Assembly (NCBI RefSeq): GCF_024807145.1
Contig: NZ_JANUCA010000003.1
Coordinates: forward strand, 228,751-292,750
From: Microbacterium sp. AK031
GTDB lineage: Bacteria > Actinomycetota > Actinomycetes > Actinomycetales > Microbacteriaceae
Direction of reading: 5' to 3'
Length of the DNA stretch: 64,000 nt
The notes under the pieces were generated by a model that worked only from the letters and a program-made list of their open reading frames with translations, was not told the DNA's origin and made no database searches. Positions within the stretch are counted from its first letter, which is position 1. Every line of letters begins with the position of its first letter. Shown here in pieces: positions 16,377 through 25,311 of the stretch. A program made the translations under genes and the position numbers.

Positions 16377-17690
16377 TCACCAGCCGTCGAGACCCAGCTG
16401 CTGCGCCTGCTTCTTCACGTCCTCGTCGTAGAGCGCAGCGCCGTCCTCGGCCGGGCGGATGCCGCTTCCCACCTCGACCGTGATGTTCTCGAGGTTCGGG
16501 CCCTTGATGGGGGAGAGGAACTCGAGGGCGGGGTTGGTGTTCCCCTCGTCGAAGTACGGCTGCATGTCCTTGAGCAGGCCCGGCACGTCATCCGGGAGCT
16601 CGCATGCGCTCGTTGCGAACGGTCCGCTGGGTACCATCACGGTCGTCTGGATCTCACATCCTCCGGGGGAGTTGATGAACGCGACGAAGGTCTTCGCAGC
16701 CTCGAGTTTGTCGCCTTCGGTGGTCTTCGGGATGTACACCGCGTTGGGCAGCCACACGGTCAACTTCGTGTCGGCGGCGTCGTGTGCCGGCAGCGCGAAG
16801 ACGCCGAGATCCTCGATCTCGTCCGGGAAGTTCTGCTGGAACGTCGTCACGATGCCGGTCAGGATCGGGTAGTGCGCGCCTTCTCCAGTGGCGACCATGC
16901 GGGCGCCGTCGTCATACACCGCCGATGCGAAGTCCTCGTTCCACCAGTCGGCCTCGTAGCCCTCCTGCTGGTTGGCGAAGCCTGCGAGGGCCGGCTCGTC
17001 GACATACTTGCGCTCGCCGCCGGTGTACTCCTCGGCCCAGTCCGGATCCTGGGCTAGCACGTTCCCGAAGTCTCCGAGCACGAACAGCTGACTGGTCCAG
17101 GTGTCGCCATAGGTCTGAATCACCGGTGCGATGCCTGCGGCCTTGATCGCCTCGTTGTTGGCGGCGAACTCGTCCCAGCTGGTCGGCACCTCGAGGCCGA
17201 GGTCTTCGTAGACCTTCTTGTTGTAGACGATCGCGCCGGCCTGCGCGGAGCCGAACGGCGCCCCATAGATGCCGTTCTCAGTGGACACGACGGGGGTCAT
17301 CGTGTCGATGAGGTCACCGACCCACGGCTGATCGTCGAGCGGCACGAGGTTCTGGTCGGGGTTCAGCGCCTGGAACAGCGATCCCGAGTTGTATCCGAAG
17401 ACGTCCTCCATCTCGCCGGTCGCCAGCTTCGTCTTCATGAGGTTGTCGCCCTCGGTGCCGGCCGGTTGGGACTCCAGCTTCACGGTGATGTCGGGGTTCT
17501 CTGCCTCGAAAGCTTCGATGAGTGCCTCGGCGACTTCGATGTTGGAGCCTGTGTTCTGGGTAAGGAACGAGATCTCGACCTTCCCATCGCCGCTGTCGCC
17601 GCCGCCGGTGCTGCACGCGGCGAGAGGAAGTGCGAGGGCTGCGACGCCGGCTGCGGCGAGGAGGACCCTTGGGGTGCGGGTGCTGTTCAT
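16377..17690 (-). CDS. Sugar ABC transporter substrate-binding lipoprotein (cluster A)
   Basis: Extracellular lipid-anchored receptor of a CUT1 importer, 437 residues. It has a type II signal with lipobox LAAC (Cys26), then a Ser/Gly-rich linker and a MalE-like two-lobe fold: EISFLTQNTG, LIEAFEAENPDITVKL, a hinge strand YGAPFGSAQAGAIVYN and several surface Trp residues. The ATG at 17690 has an excellent GGAGGT (17702-17697). It is the first gene of the operon, divergent from the first rhamnosidase across 288 bp carrying three LacI-type operator matches. Rhamnoside substrate is inferred from neighbours. Confidence 0.92.
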   Translation of the reverse strand: MNSTRTPRVLLAAAGVAALALPLAACSTGGGDSGDGKVEISFLTQNTGSNIEVAEALIEAFEAENPDITVKLESQPAGTEGDNLMKTKLATGEMEDVFGYNSGSLFQALNPDQNLVPLDDQPWVGDLIDTMTPVVSTENGIYGAPFGSAQAGAIVYNKKVYEDLGLEVPTSWDEFAANNEAIKAAGIAPVIQTYGDTWTSQLFVLGDFGNVLAQDPDWAEEYTGGERKYVDEPALAGFANQQEGYEADWWNEDFASAVYDDGARMVATGEGAHYPILTGIVTTFQQNFPDEIEDLGVFALPAHDAADTKLTVWLPNAVYIPKTTEGDKLEAAKTFVAFINSPGGCEIQTTVMVPSGPFATSACELPDDVPGLLKDMQPYFDEGNTNPALEFLSPIKGPNLENITVEVGSGIRPAEDGAALYDEDVKKQAQQLGLDGW

Positions 17691-17768
17691 TCTTTTACCT
17701 CCATGTAAAAGCTGACTCCTGATTGCATGGCCTCGGCGTTGAGGCCATGTACGGTTGAACGTGATGTA

Positions 17769-17782
17769 TTGAATCCATTCAA
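17769..17782. promoter_or_regulatory. LacI-type operator, binding-protein side
   Basis: TTGAAT-CC-ATTCAA, a perfect 6-bp inverted repeat. Its core TGAATCCATTCA matches the sites at 13571 and 17918. It lies about 80 bp upstream of the binding-protein start codon, in the divergent intergenic region. Confidence 0.65.
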
Positions 17783-17882
17783 CTCCCCCGTAACGTACGA
17801 CGATCTCGACTGAGAGTCAACGGTGGCAACCAAGGTGCTCCCGAAATGTCATCTCAGTCGGGTGGGCATCGACCGCATTTGA

Positions 17883-17895
17883 TTGAAGCGTTCAA
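17883..17895. promoter_or_regulatory. Palindromic half-site pair in the divergent region
   Basis: TTGAA-GCG-TTCAA, a perfect 5-bp inverted repeat one base shorter than the other operator matches, just upstream of the TTGACA -35 of the rhamnosidase promoter. It may be a weaker or auxiliary operator. Confidence 0.45.
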
Positions 17896-17903
17896 ATTCG
17901 TGC

Positions 17904-17933
17904 TTGACATCACGTTGTGAATCCTTTCAGGAT
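17904..17933 (+). promoter_or_regulatory. Promoter of the rhamnosidase operon with embedded operator
   Basis: TTGACA (17904-17909) and a weak -10, CAGGAT (17928-17933), with an 18-nt spacer. The operator-like TGAATCCTTTCA (17918-17929) lies within the spacer and -10, so repressor binding would block polymerase directly. Confidence 0.6.
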
Positions 17934-17978
17934 GTGAAAACGCGTGTTGCGATGACGCACGCACGAAAGGACCACGCC

Positions 17979-20633
17979 ATGACGGCCACCCCAGACACCA
18001 CGCGACGCGACATCGAGACTGTCGTCACCGGCCTGCGCACTCAACACGGCGACGGACTGCTGGGGGTTCCGGAGCACGGGCTCCGCCTGACCTGGCGCTC
18101 CTCGAGCACTCGTCCCGGTGCAAGCCAGGTCGCGCATCAGCTCGCGACAGGACGGCCGGGTGAAGAACTCGTCCAGGGCGACATCATCGTCGGCGCAGAT
18201 TCGGTCGCGGTATCGGCCGGAGACCTCCCGGCGGGAGAGCGGCGCAGTTTCGCGGTGCGCGTGGCGACGGATGCCGGGTGGACCGAGTGGAGCGAACCGC
18301 TCACAGTCGAGACCGGACTCGCCACTGACGACATCCGCGCCGTGGTCATCGGCATCCCGACCGAGGTGGAGGGTCCGAGCGCCGTGCTGCGCACCACCTT
18401 CGCGATCGACACCGTTCCGGAGCGCGCAAGGCTGCGCCTGAGCGCGCTCGGCGTGGTGGATGCCTGGATCAACGGCCGGCGCGCCACCGACGCCGTCCTC
18501 ACTCCGGGGTGGACCTCGTACAAGCAGCGGGTGCTCCTCGACACGGTCGATGTCACCGCCCTGCTCCACGACGGCGAGAACACGATCGTGCTCGTCGTCG
18601 GCGATGGCTGGTACCGCGGCCGGATGGGCTTCGCGAACCGCACCGAGATCTACGGCGAGCGCTCGGGCGCGATCGCACAGATCGACTCCGAGCTCGGCAT
18701 CCATGTGGCGACCGACGAGACGTGGCGAGGTGGATTCGGAGCGATCCGTTCTGCAAGCATCTACGACGGCACGACCACCGATCTCCGCGAGGCCCCGGTC
18801 GGGGTGCACAACACCGACTTCGACGACAGCCTGTGGCAGACGACCGAGGTGATCGAGTCAGACCTGTCGCGGTTCGAGCCGCGCTCGGCACCGCCGATCC
18901 GCGTCGTCGCCGAACGGGAGATGACGCGGACAGAACGAGATGGCGCCGTGCAGTTCAACGCCGGCCAGAACGTCTCCGGTTGGGTGCGACTGGTCGTCCG
19001 GGGATCCGCCGGAGACATCATCACCGTGAAGCACGCCGAGATCCTCGAGCCCTCGGGCGACCTGCACACCGCGGCTCTGCGCAGCGCCAAGGCGACCGAC
19101 GTCTACACGCTCGACCGCGAGGGGGAACACACCCTCGAGCCGCAGTTCACCTTCCACGGCTTCCAGTACGCAGAAGTCACGGGCGCGGCAGCTGTCGTAT
19201 CGGCCACGGCGGTCGCGGTCTCCAGCGACCTGCCTGCGCGTTCGACGTTCCGTTCGGCGTCGCCGGCGCTCGACCAGTTCCACTCGAATGTGTTCTGGTC
19301 GCAGCGCGACAACTTCCTCTCCGTGCCCACCGATTGCCCGCAGCGCGATGAGCGTCTCGGCTGGACAGGCGACGCCCAGGCGTTCGCCGCCACCGCGAGC
19401 ACGCTGATGGACTCGGAGGCCTTCTGGCTCAACTGGCTGCGCGACCTGGAAGCCGACCAGACAGATGAGGGGGGAGTGGCATCCGTCGTTCCGGACATCA
19501 TCCGCCGTGAAGACATGCGTATGGGCGGCCCGACGGTCGACAACATGGGGCGCGCCGGCTGGGCGGATGCCGCGACCATCGTGCCGTGGGCCGTCTACGA
19601 GTCCACCGGCAGCGCCGAGGCGCTCGTGCAGCAGCTCGACAGCATGCGTCGCTGGGTGGATCACCTCCGACGCCGGGCGGGCGCGGACATCGTGCTGCCC
19701 ACAGAGCCGTTCCAGTACGGCGACTGGCTCGATCCGGATGCTCCGGGGGCGCAGCCGTGGAAGGCGAAGGTCTCCAGCGACTACGTGGCGAACGCCTTCT
19801 ACGTCCACTCCGCGCGGCTCCTTGCTCGCGCGGAACGTCTCGTCGGCGATCGGGTCCGCGCGGCCGAGTACGACGCGCTCGGCGATCGCGTTGCCGAGGC
19901 CACCTGGCAGAGGTGGGGTGCTGAGGCGATCGGCAGCCAGACGGGTGCCGCGCTCGCACTGGAATTCCGGATCGCACCGGACGATGAGCGTGCTGCGATC
20001 GCTGACCGACTGGCGGAGAACGTACGGTCCGAGGCGGGCCGCATCTCGACCGGCTTCCTCGGCACACCCCTCGTGCTCTTCGCCCTGTCGAACTCCGGTC
20101 ACCTCGATGAAGCGTTCCTGATGCTGCTGCGCCGGGAGGCGCCGAGCTGGCTCTACCAGGTCGACCGGGGCGCGACGACCGTCTGGGAGCGCTGGGACGC
20201 GATCCTGCCGGACGGACGGATCCACGGCGGTGACATGGATGCCGGATCCACCGAGGGCGGCGGCAGCATGCTGTCGTTCAACCACTACGCCTACGGCGCG
20301 ATGATCGACTGGGTCTATCGGACTGTTGCCGGCCTCTCGCCGGCAGAGCCCGGCTATCGCGTCACGAAGATCGCACCGCGGCCGGCGGTCGGTCTGGAGC
20401 ATGCCGCGGCATCCGTCGACACGTCCTACGGTCGGCTGGCGATCGATTGGCATCTGGACGGTGGAGCTTTCCACGCCTCGGTCGAGGTGCCGTTCGGAGT
20501 CCGCGCGCAACTGGATCTTCCGACGACCGCGGAATCGGTCGTCACGGTCGACGGCGCGCCAGCGCCTGGGGTGCTCGACAGCGGAACGCATGAGATCACG
20601 GTGACCGCACCCGCGGTCGCCGCGCAGAGATGA
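17979..20633 (+). CDS. Alpha-L-rhamnosidase, GH78 (first copy)
   Basis: Predicted inverting glycoside hydrolase releasing terminal L-rhamnose; 884 residues, no signal peptide, so cytoplasmic. N-terminal beta domains with an embedded jelly roll (WINGRRATDAVLTPGWTSY) precede the (alpha/alpha)6 barrel and a C-terminal beta domain. The catalytic segment DCPQRDERLGWTGD lies near residues 452-465 and carries the general acid, and the second conserved Glu is in TTVWERWD near residue 737. The true start is ATG 17979 with AAAGGA 7 nt upstream; the frame begins earlier at a TTG inside the operator region and is rejected. It is followed after 19 bp by a second GH78. An intracellular location fits import of rhamnosyl oligosaccharides. 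Confidence 0.94.
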   Translation: MTATPDTTRRDIETVVTGLRTQHGDGLLGVPEHGLRLTWRSSSTRPGASQVAHQLATGRPGEELVQGDIIVGADSVAVSAGDLPAGERRSFAVRVATDAGWTEWSEPLTVETGLATDDIRAVVIGIPTEVEGPSAVLRTTFAIDTVPERARLRLSALGVVDAWINGRRATDAVLTPGWTSYKQRVLLDTVDVTALLHDGENTIVLVVGDGWYRGRMGFANRTEIYGERSGAIAQIDSELGIHVATDETWRGGFGAIRSASIYDGTTTDLREAPVGVHNTDFDDSLWQTTEVIESDLSRFEPRSAPPIRVVAEREMTRTERDGAVQFNAGQNVSGWVRLVVRGSAGDIITVKHAEILEPSGDLHTAALRSAKATDVYTLDREGEHTLEPQFTFHGFQYAEVTGAAAVVSATAVAVSSDLPARSTFRSASPALDQFHSNVFWSQRDNFLSVPTDCPQRDERLGWTGDAQAFAATASTLMDSEAFWLNWLRDLEADQTDEGGVASVVPDIIRREDMRMGGPTVDNMGRAGWADAATIVPWAVYESTGSAEALVQQLDSMRRWVDHLRRRAGADIVLPTEPFQYGDWLDPDAPGAQPWKAKVSSDYVANAFYVHSARLLARAERLVGDRVRAAEYDALGDRVAEATWQRWGAEAIGSQTGAALALEFRIAPDDERAAIADRLAENVRSEAGRISTGFLGTPLVLFALSNSGHLDEAFLMLLRREAPSWLYQVDRGATTVWERWDAILPDGRIHGGDMDAGSTEGGGSMLSFNHYAYGAMIDWVYRTVAGLSPAEPGYRVTKIAPRPAVGLEHAAASVDTSYGRLAIDWHLDGGAFHASVEVPFGVRAQLDLPTTAESVVTVDGAPAPGVLDSGTHEITVTAPAVAAQR

Positions 20634-20652
20634 ACGACGAGGAGAACGAATC

Positions 20653-23244
20653 ATGACCGCACCGGTCATCGAGCGCGTCAGTGTCGACGCGCCGTACGGG
20701 AGCAACACTGTCGCCGACCCGAAGCCGACGGTCGGCTGGGTCACGCAGAGCGAGAGCGGCGGATGGCTGCAGGCGAGCGCGGAGCTCGAACTGCGCGGCG
20801 CCCAGGGGCGGGGTCCGGATGATGTGCAGACGCACGCCGTCGCCGGGCGGGAATCCGTCCGTGTCGCCTGGCCGTTCCGAGCGCTCCTGCCGCGCGAGGA
20901 GGTCGAGCTGCGCGTGCGGGTGACCGGTGAAGACGGCATCACCTCCGAATGGAGCGCTCCGCGCCGCATCATCGCCGGCTTCCTCGCCGACGGCGAGTGG
21001 GAAGCGCTGACGATCGCCGTCGCCGAGCCGGCCATCGAGGCCGAGGCTGCCGTGCTGCGACGCGAGTTCTTCGTCGACGGCGAGGTGCGCAGAGCCACGC
21101 TGTACGCCACAGCGGTCGGCGTCTATCAGGCAGCCGTCAACGGTGCCGACGTCGACGACCAGGTGCTCAAGCCAGGGTGGACGCCCTTCGACCGGCGCAC
21201 CGTGCACGAGAGCACCGACGTCACGGCTGGGCTGGTCGACGGTGCGAACGCGATCGCCGTGCGGATCGCCGGCGCATGGGCGACGGAGCGCTATGGTTTC
21301 CGTGACCAGGCCGAGATCGTGTACACGGATCAGCCGCGCTTCGCAGCACAGCTGCTGATCGAGTATTCCGACGGCCGCAGCGCGATCGTGCGAACGGACG
21401 CCGACTGGGTGAGCGCACCAGGACCGATCGCGGCCAGTGGACTTTACGCCGGCGAAGAGCACGACGCGCGCCGCGCGCTGCGCGACTCGGCCGGGCGCTC
21501 GCCTTCGGAGGTCGGATTCGATGCGCGCAGCTGGGCATCCGTCGCCGTCGTCGCGGACATTCCCATTCCCGAAGCGCGGATATCTCCGTTCGTGCGCCGG
21601 ATCGAAGAGCGCGCAGTCCGGGAGGTCATCACCACGCCGGCGGGTAAGACCGTCGTCGACTTCGGGCAGAACCTCGTCGGGCGCCTGCGGATCCGTGTGA
21701 CAGGCGCCGCCGGCGATGTCGTCACGCTGCGGCACGCGGAGGTGCTCGAGCACGGCGAGCTGGGCACGCGCCCGCTGCGCGCCGCCGCGGCTACGGATCG
21801 GTACACGCTCGCCGGCGGCGAAGAGGAGATCTGGGAGCCGGAGTTCACCTTCCACGGATTCCGGTATGCCGAGATCGACGGCTGGCCCGGAGAGTTCGAC
21901 CCGGCGGACGTCACCGCAGTCGTGATTCACAGCGACATGGAGCGCACCGGCTGGTTCGACACCTCTCATGAGCTGGTGCGGCAACTGCACGAGAACGTCG
22001 TGTGGGGCCTCAGAGGAAACTTCCTGTCCGTGCCGACCGATTGCCCGCAACGAGACGAACGGCTCGGCTGGACTGGCGACATCCAGGTCTTCGCGCCGAC
22101 GGCGAGCTTCCTGTACGACGTCCGCGGCTTCCTGGACTCGTGGCTGCGGGACCTGTCCCTCGACCAGGTAGACGGGGTCGTCCCGTTCGTGGTGCCCAAC
22201 GTGCTGGGCGAGGCTCGTCCGGCGGCAGCGTGGGGCGACGCGTCGACCGTCGTACCCACCGTGCTGCACGAACGTTACGGCGACCTCGACACCCTGGCAC
22301 GCCAGTACGACAGCATGAAGGACTGGACCGACGCGATCCTCGCGCTCTCGGGGGACCGGCGACTCTGGGAGGGGATGTTTCAGTTCGGCGACTGGCTCGA
22401 TCCGGATGCTCCGCCCGAGCGACCCGCCGAGGCGAAGACCGCCCCTGACCTGGTGGCTTCCGCGTACCTGTTCCGCTCCGCCGATCTCGTCGCGAAGGCT
22501 GCGACCCTGCTCGGGAAGGATGCCGAAGCAGCCGAGTATGCGCGGCTCGCCGAGGAGGTTCGTTCGGCGTTCCTCGCCGAATACGTCACGGCCGACGGTC
22601 GGATGCTCTCCGATGCGCAGACGGCGTACTCGTTGGCGATCGTGTTCGACATCGTCGCCCCGGAACAGCAGCAGGTGCTGGGCGACCGGCTCGCCGAGCT
22701 GACACGACTGGGCGATCACCGCATCGGCACCGGATTCGTGGGAACGCCGATCATCCAGGACGCGCTGACGCGCACCGGCCACCTCGACACTGCTCGGCTG
22801 CTGCTCACGCAGACCGAGAACCCTTCATGGCTCTACCCCGTGACGATGGGCGCGACGACGATCTGGGAGCGGTGGGATTCGATGCTTCCGGATGGGACGA
22901 TCAACCCCGGTGAGATGACGTCGTTCAACCACTACGCGCTCGGCGCCATCGCCGACTGGCTGCACAGGGATGTGGCCGGGCTCGCACCGGCGGCACCCGG
23001 GTATGCGCGACTGCGCATCGCGCCCCATCCGCTGCACGGGTTCGACTTCGCCGAAGCCGTGCACCTCACGCCGTACGGGCGCGCCGGTGTGCGGTGGGAC
23101 CGAGAAGGCGGCGAGGTCACGGTCGAGGCCGTCGTCCCCGCGAACACCGATGCCGAGGTGGTGCTGCCTGACGGTACGCGGCGCGAGGTGGGGTCGGGAA
23201 CGCATCGCTGGACGGTTGAGATTCCCGCCGTGGTTCGCGGATAG
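20653..23244 (+). CDS. Alpha-L-rhamnosidase, GH78 (second copy)
   Basis: 863 residues with the same four-part GH78 layout and no signal peptide. The catalytic block DCPQRDERLGWTGD is near residues 463-476 and ATTIWERWDSMLPDG near residue 740; MTSFNHYALGAIADW precedes the C-terminal beta domain. The ATG has GAGGAG 8 nt upstream (GAGGAGAACGAATC). Although the catalytic blocks match, the N-terminal domain differs clearly from the first copy and is closer to the third copy (37995-40586), so the neighbouring pair is not a simple recent tandem duplication and may cut different rhamnosyl linkages. Confidence 0.94.
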   Translation: MTAPVIERVSVDAPYGSNTVADPKPTVGWVTQSESGGWLQASAELELRGAQGRGPDDVQTHAVAGRESVRVAWPFRALLPREEVELRVRVTGEDGITSEWSAPRRIIAGFLADGEWEALTIAVAEPAIEAEAAVLRREFFVDGEVRRATLYATAVGVYQAAVNGADVDDQVLKPGWTPFDRRTVHESTDVTAGLVDGANAIAVRIAGAWATERYGFRDQAEIVYTDQPRFAAQLLIEYSDGRSAIVRTDADWVSAPGPIAASGLYAGEEHDARRALRDSAGRSPSEVGFDARSWASVAVVADIPIPEARISPFVRRIEERAVREVITTPAGKTVVDFGQNLVGRLRIRVTGAAGDVVTLRHAEVLEHGELGTRPLRAAAATDRYTLAGGEEEIWEPEFTFHGFRYAEIDGWPGEFDPADVTAVVIHSDMERTGWFDTSHELVRQLHENVVWGLRGNFLSVPTDCPQRDERLGWTGDIQVFAPTASFLYDVRGFLDSWLRDLSLDQVDGVVPFVVPNVLGEARPAAAWGDASTVVPTVLHERYGDLDTLARQYDSMKDWTDAILALSGDRRLWEGMFQFGDWLDPDAPPERPAEAKTAPDLVASAYLFRSADLVAKAATLLGKDAEAAEYARLAEEVRSAFLAEYVTADGRMLSDAQTAYSLAIVFDIVAPEQQQVLGDRLAELTRLGDHRIGTGFVGTPIIQDALTRTGHLDTARLLLTQTENPSWLYPVTMGATTIWERWDSMLPDGTINPGEMTSFNHYALGAIADWLHRDVAGLAPAAPGYARLRIAPHPLHGFDFAEAVHLTPYGRAGVRWDREGGEVTVEAVVPANTDAEVVLPDGTRREVGSGTHRWTVEIPAVVRG

Positions 23245-23267
23245 CGGGGAGGCGACCAGTGATGTCG

Positions 23268-23273
23268 TACACT
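23268..23273 (+). promoter_or_regulatory. -10 box of the LacI gene
   Basis: TACACT, giving a start of transcription near 23280 and a leader of about 26 nt. It allows the regulator to be expressed independently of the rhamnosidases. Confidence 0.45.
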
Positions 23274-23305
23274 CTCGGAGATCCCCCCGAGAACTGGAGC
23301 AGCTG

Positions 23306-24307
23306 GTGGCAGTGAGTGTGCGCGAGGTCGCCGCCGCCGCCGGCGTGTCCGTCGGAACGGTGTCGAACGTCCTCAATCGGCGTGACAAGGTTGCCGCGGA
23401 CACCGTCGAACGCGTACTCGCCGTCATCGACGACCTCGGCTTCGTCCGCAACGATGCCGCCAGGCAGCTGCGCGCAGGGCGGAGCCGGAGCATCGGCCTC
23501 GTCGTGCCCGATGCGGGCAACCCGTTCTTCGCGGATGTCGCTCGTGGTGCCGAGGTGAGGGCCGAAGAGGAACGGCTTTCTGTGCTTCTCGGCAACAGCG
23601 ATGAGGATCCGTCCCGCGAGAATCGCTATCTCGAGTTGTTCCGCGAGCAGCGTGTGAACGGTGTGCTGATCAGCCCGGCATCCGATGTGCTCGACAAGCT
23701 CGACAAGGTGCAGAGTGCCGGCATCCCGGTGGTGCTCGTCGACCACGAGTTGCCGGGGAGTGCGTTCTGCTCGGTGTCGGTGGACGACGTCGAGGGCGGA
23801 TACCTCGCCGTGCGGCACCTGATCGACATCGGTCGCCGTCGGATCGCCTTCATCGGGGGACCGTCATCGATCGCGCAGGTCGCGAACCGACTGCGGGGGG
23901 CACGGCGCGCCGTCGAGGAGACGCCGGATGCGACGCTGGAGTTGATCGAGATGCCCGCGCTCACGGTGCTGAACGGTCGCGCTGCCGGAGAGGAGATCGT
24001 CGGACGCACGGTTCGGCCAGAGGCGATCTTCGCGGCCAACGACCTGTTGGCGGTGGGCCTGCTGCAGGCGTTTTCCATGTTCAGTACGGTGCGGGTGCCG
24101 GAAGACATCGCGATTGTCGGCTACGACGACATCGACTTCGCATCGGCCACGGTCGTGCCGCTGAGTTCGATCCGTCAGCCGGCACGGCTCATCGGGCACA
24201 CGGCGGTGGACCTGCTGCTGCGCTTCATCGACGACCCGGACGGCGATTACGAGCGCAACGTGCGCTTCCGCCCCGAGTTGGTCATCCGGGCGTCTACAGA
24301 CGGCTGA
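23306..24307 (+). CDS. LacI-family transcriptional regulator (probable rhamnose regulon repressor)
   Basis: 333 residues. The N-terminal helix-turn-helix and hinge (VREVAAAAGVSVGTVSNVLN, then LRAGRSRSIGLVVPD) are followed by a two-lobe sugar-binding core with FAANDLLA and DIAIVGYDDIDFA. GTG 23306 is preferred because GGAG (23296-23299) is 6 nt upstream; GTG 23312 is possible. The long upstream frame overlaps the rhamnosidase and is an artefact. It follows the GH78 pair, and its C-terminal lobe resembles the broken LacI at 7046. I infer that it binds the TGAATC-NN-TTCA-type sites near rhaM and the importer/rhamnosidase divergent promoter. Confidence 0.9.
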   Translation: MAVSVREVAAAAGVSVGTVSNVLNRRDKVAADTVERVLAVIDDLGFVRNDAARQLRAGRSRSIGLVVPDAGNPFFADVARGAEVRAEEERLSVLLGNSDEDPSRENRYLELFREQRVNGVLISPASDVLDKLDKVQSAGIPVVLVDHELPGSAFCSVSVDDVEGGYLAVRHLIDIGRRRIAFIGGPSSIAQVANRLRGARRAVEETPDATLELIEMPALTVLNGRAAGEEIVGRTVRPEAIFAANDLLAVGLLQAFSMFSTVRVPEDIAIVGYDDIDFASATVVPLSSIRQPARLIGHTAVDLLLRFIDDPDGDYERNVRFRPELVIRASTDG

Positions 24308-24340
24308 AGCGCCTCCCAAGTCTCAGCGAGGGTGCGCATG

Positions 24341-24358
24341 CTAGGCTTGGCCTAGAAT
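24341..24358 (+). promoter_or_regulatory. Palindrome overlapping the -10 of the aldo/keto reductase gene
   Basis: CTAGGC-TTG-GCCTAG (24341-24355), a perfect 6-bp inverted repeat, overlaps the -10-like TAGAAT (24353-24358). A second perfect repeat, ATTCA-TAGC-TGAAT (24357-24370), follows. Both are candidate repressor sites; the binding protein is unknown. Confidence 0.5.
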
Positions 24359-24381
24359 TCATAGCTGAATGGATATGCAAC

Positions 24382-25311
24382 GTGGCTTTCTCGAATGAAT
24401 CGGATCACGGCGCGCTGGTGCTCGGCACCTCGTCTCTCGGTGCGCGAGGCCTGGATGAAGCGGCGCTGGAGACGGCGCGAGCGCTGATCGGCAGCGGTCT
24501 GCGCATCGACACCTCCAACGCCTATGCCGGCGGTCGATCGGAGCAGATTCTCGGGCTCGCGCTGGCGACGCTCGAGTCCGCCGAGCGAGATGCCGCGGCA
24601 TCCCGGGTCATCACCAAGGTCGACCGGGATCCCGACACCGGCGTCTTCGATGCGAGCCGAGTTCGTCGCTCGTGCGAGGAGAGCCTTGAGCGACTCGGAG
24701 TGGACCACATCTCCATGCTCCACCTGCACGACCCGTACACGGTGACGGTGGATGAGGCGTTCGGTCCGGGCGGCGCGGTGGAGGGACTGGTGCAGCTGAA
24801 GCAGGAGGGGATCGTCGATGCCATCGGCATCGCGGCCGGCCCCGTGCCCCTGGTCCGCCGCTACGTCGACAGCGGCGCATTCGATGCGGTGCTCTGCCAC
24901 AACAGGTTCACGCTCGTCGATCGCAGCGCTTCGGATCTGTTCGCTGCGGCGAAGGATCTCGGCATGACTGTCTTCAACGCTGCCCCCTTCGGCGGAGATC
25001 TGCTCGTGCGTGGTCCGCGGCCGGACGCGCGTTACGACTATCGCCCGATCGGAGACGCGTTGCGGCTGTGGACTGCGGGGTTCTTCCGCGTGTGCACCTC
25101 GTATGACATCAGCGCTGCGGCTGCAGCGCTGCGGCCCTCGACCACTTCGCCGCTCGTCGATCACACCGTGGTCGGCGTCTCGTCCCCACAGCGCATCGCC
25201 GAACTGCTGGCGGCTCACTCGGAGAACATTCCTGATGCTCTTTGGTCGGCGATCGATGCCCTCGGCCCCGTGCCGTCCCCGATCGACGACACCGAATACG
25301 AAGGCGCCTGA
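24382..25311 (+). CDS. Aldo/keto reductase, aldose (L-fucose/D-threo-aldose) 1-dehydrogenase type
   Basis: Predicted cytoplasmic NAD(P)-dependent oxidoreductase of 309 residues. The AKR tetrad is visible: Asp and Tyr in IDTSNAYAGGRSE, Lys in ITKVD and His in LHLHDPY. This subgroup often oxidises free aldoses to lactones, and an aldose such as apiose, fucose, galactose or arabinose is a reasonable guess. GTG 24382 is used; no good ribosome binding site is seen and the leader is short. The stop overlaps the start of the GH2 gene by one base (TGATG), so the two are coupled: the glycosidase would release the sugar that the reductase handles. Confidence 0.85.
   Translation: MAFSNESDHGALVLGTSSLGARGLDEAALETARALIGSGLRIDTSNAYAGGRSEQILGLALATLESAERDAAASRVITKVDRDPDTGVFDASRVRRSCEESLERLGVDHISMLHLHDPYTVTVDEAFGPGGAVEGLVQLKQEGIVDAIGIAAGPVPLVRRYVDSGAFDAVLCHNRFTLVDRSASDLFAAAKDLGMTVFNAAPFGGDLLVRGPRPDARYDYRPIGDALRLWTAGFFRVCTSYDISAAAAALRPSTTSPLVDHTVVGVSSPQRIAELLAAHSENIPDALWSAIDALGPVPSPIDDTEYEGA

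Noticed and set aside
17883..17978. Upstream TTG start for the first GH78
   Set aside because: It lies in the promoter/operator region; ATG 17979 has a well-placed AAAGGA.
18858..21110. Very long open frames on the strand opposite the rhamnosidases (for example 18858-21110 and 20596-22782, minus)
   Set aside because: They mirror codon periodicity of the GH78 genes in GC-rich DNA, contain Arg/Ala/His-rich sequence without domain motifs and span two genes.
22970..23305. N-terminal extension of the LacI at 23306 into the preceding GH78
   Set aside because: The extension is out-of-frame GH78 sequence; the helix-turn-helix begins right after GTG 23306 with a proper ribosome site.
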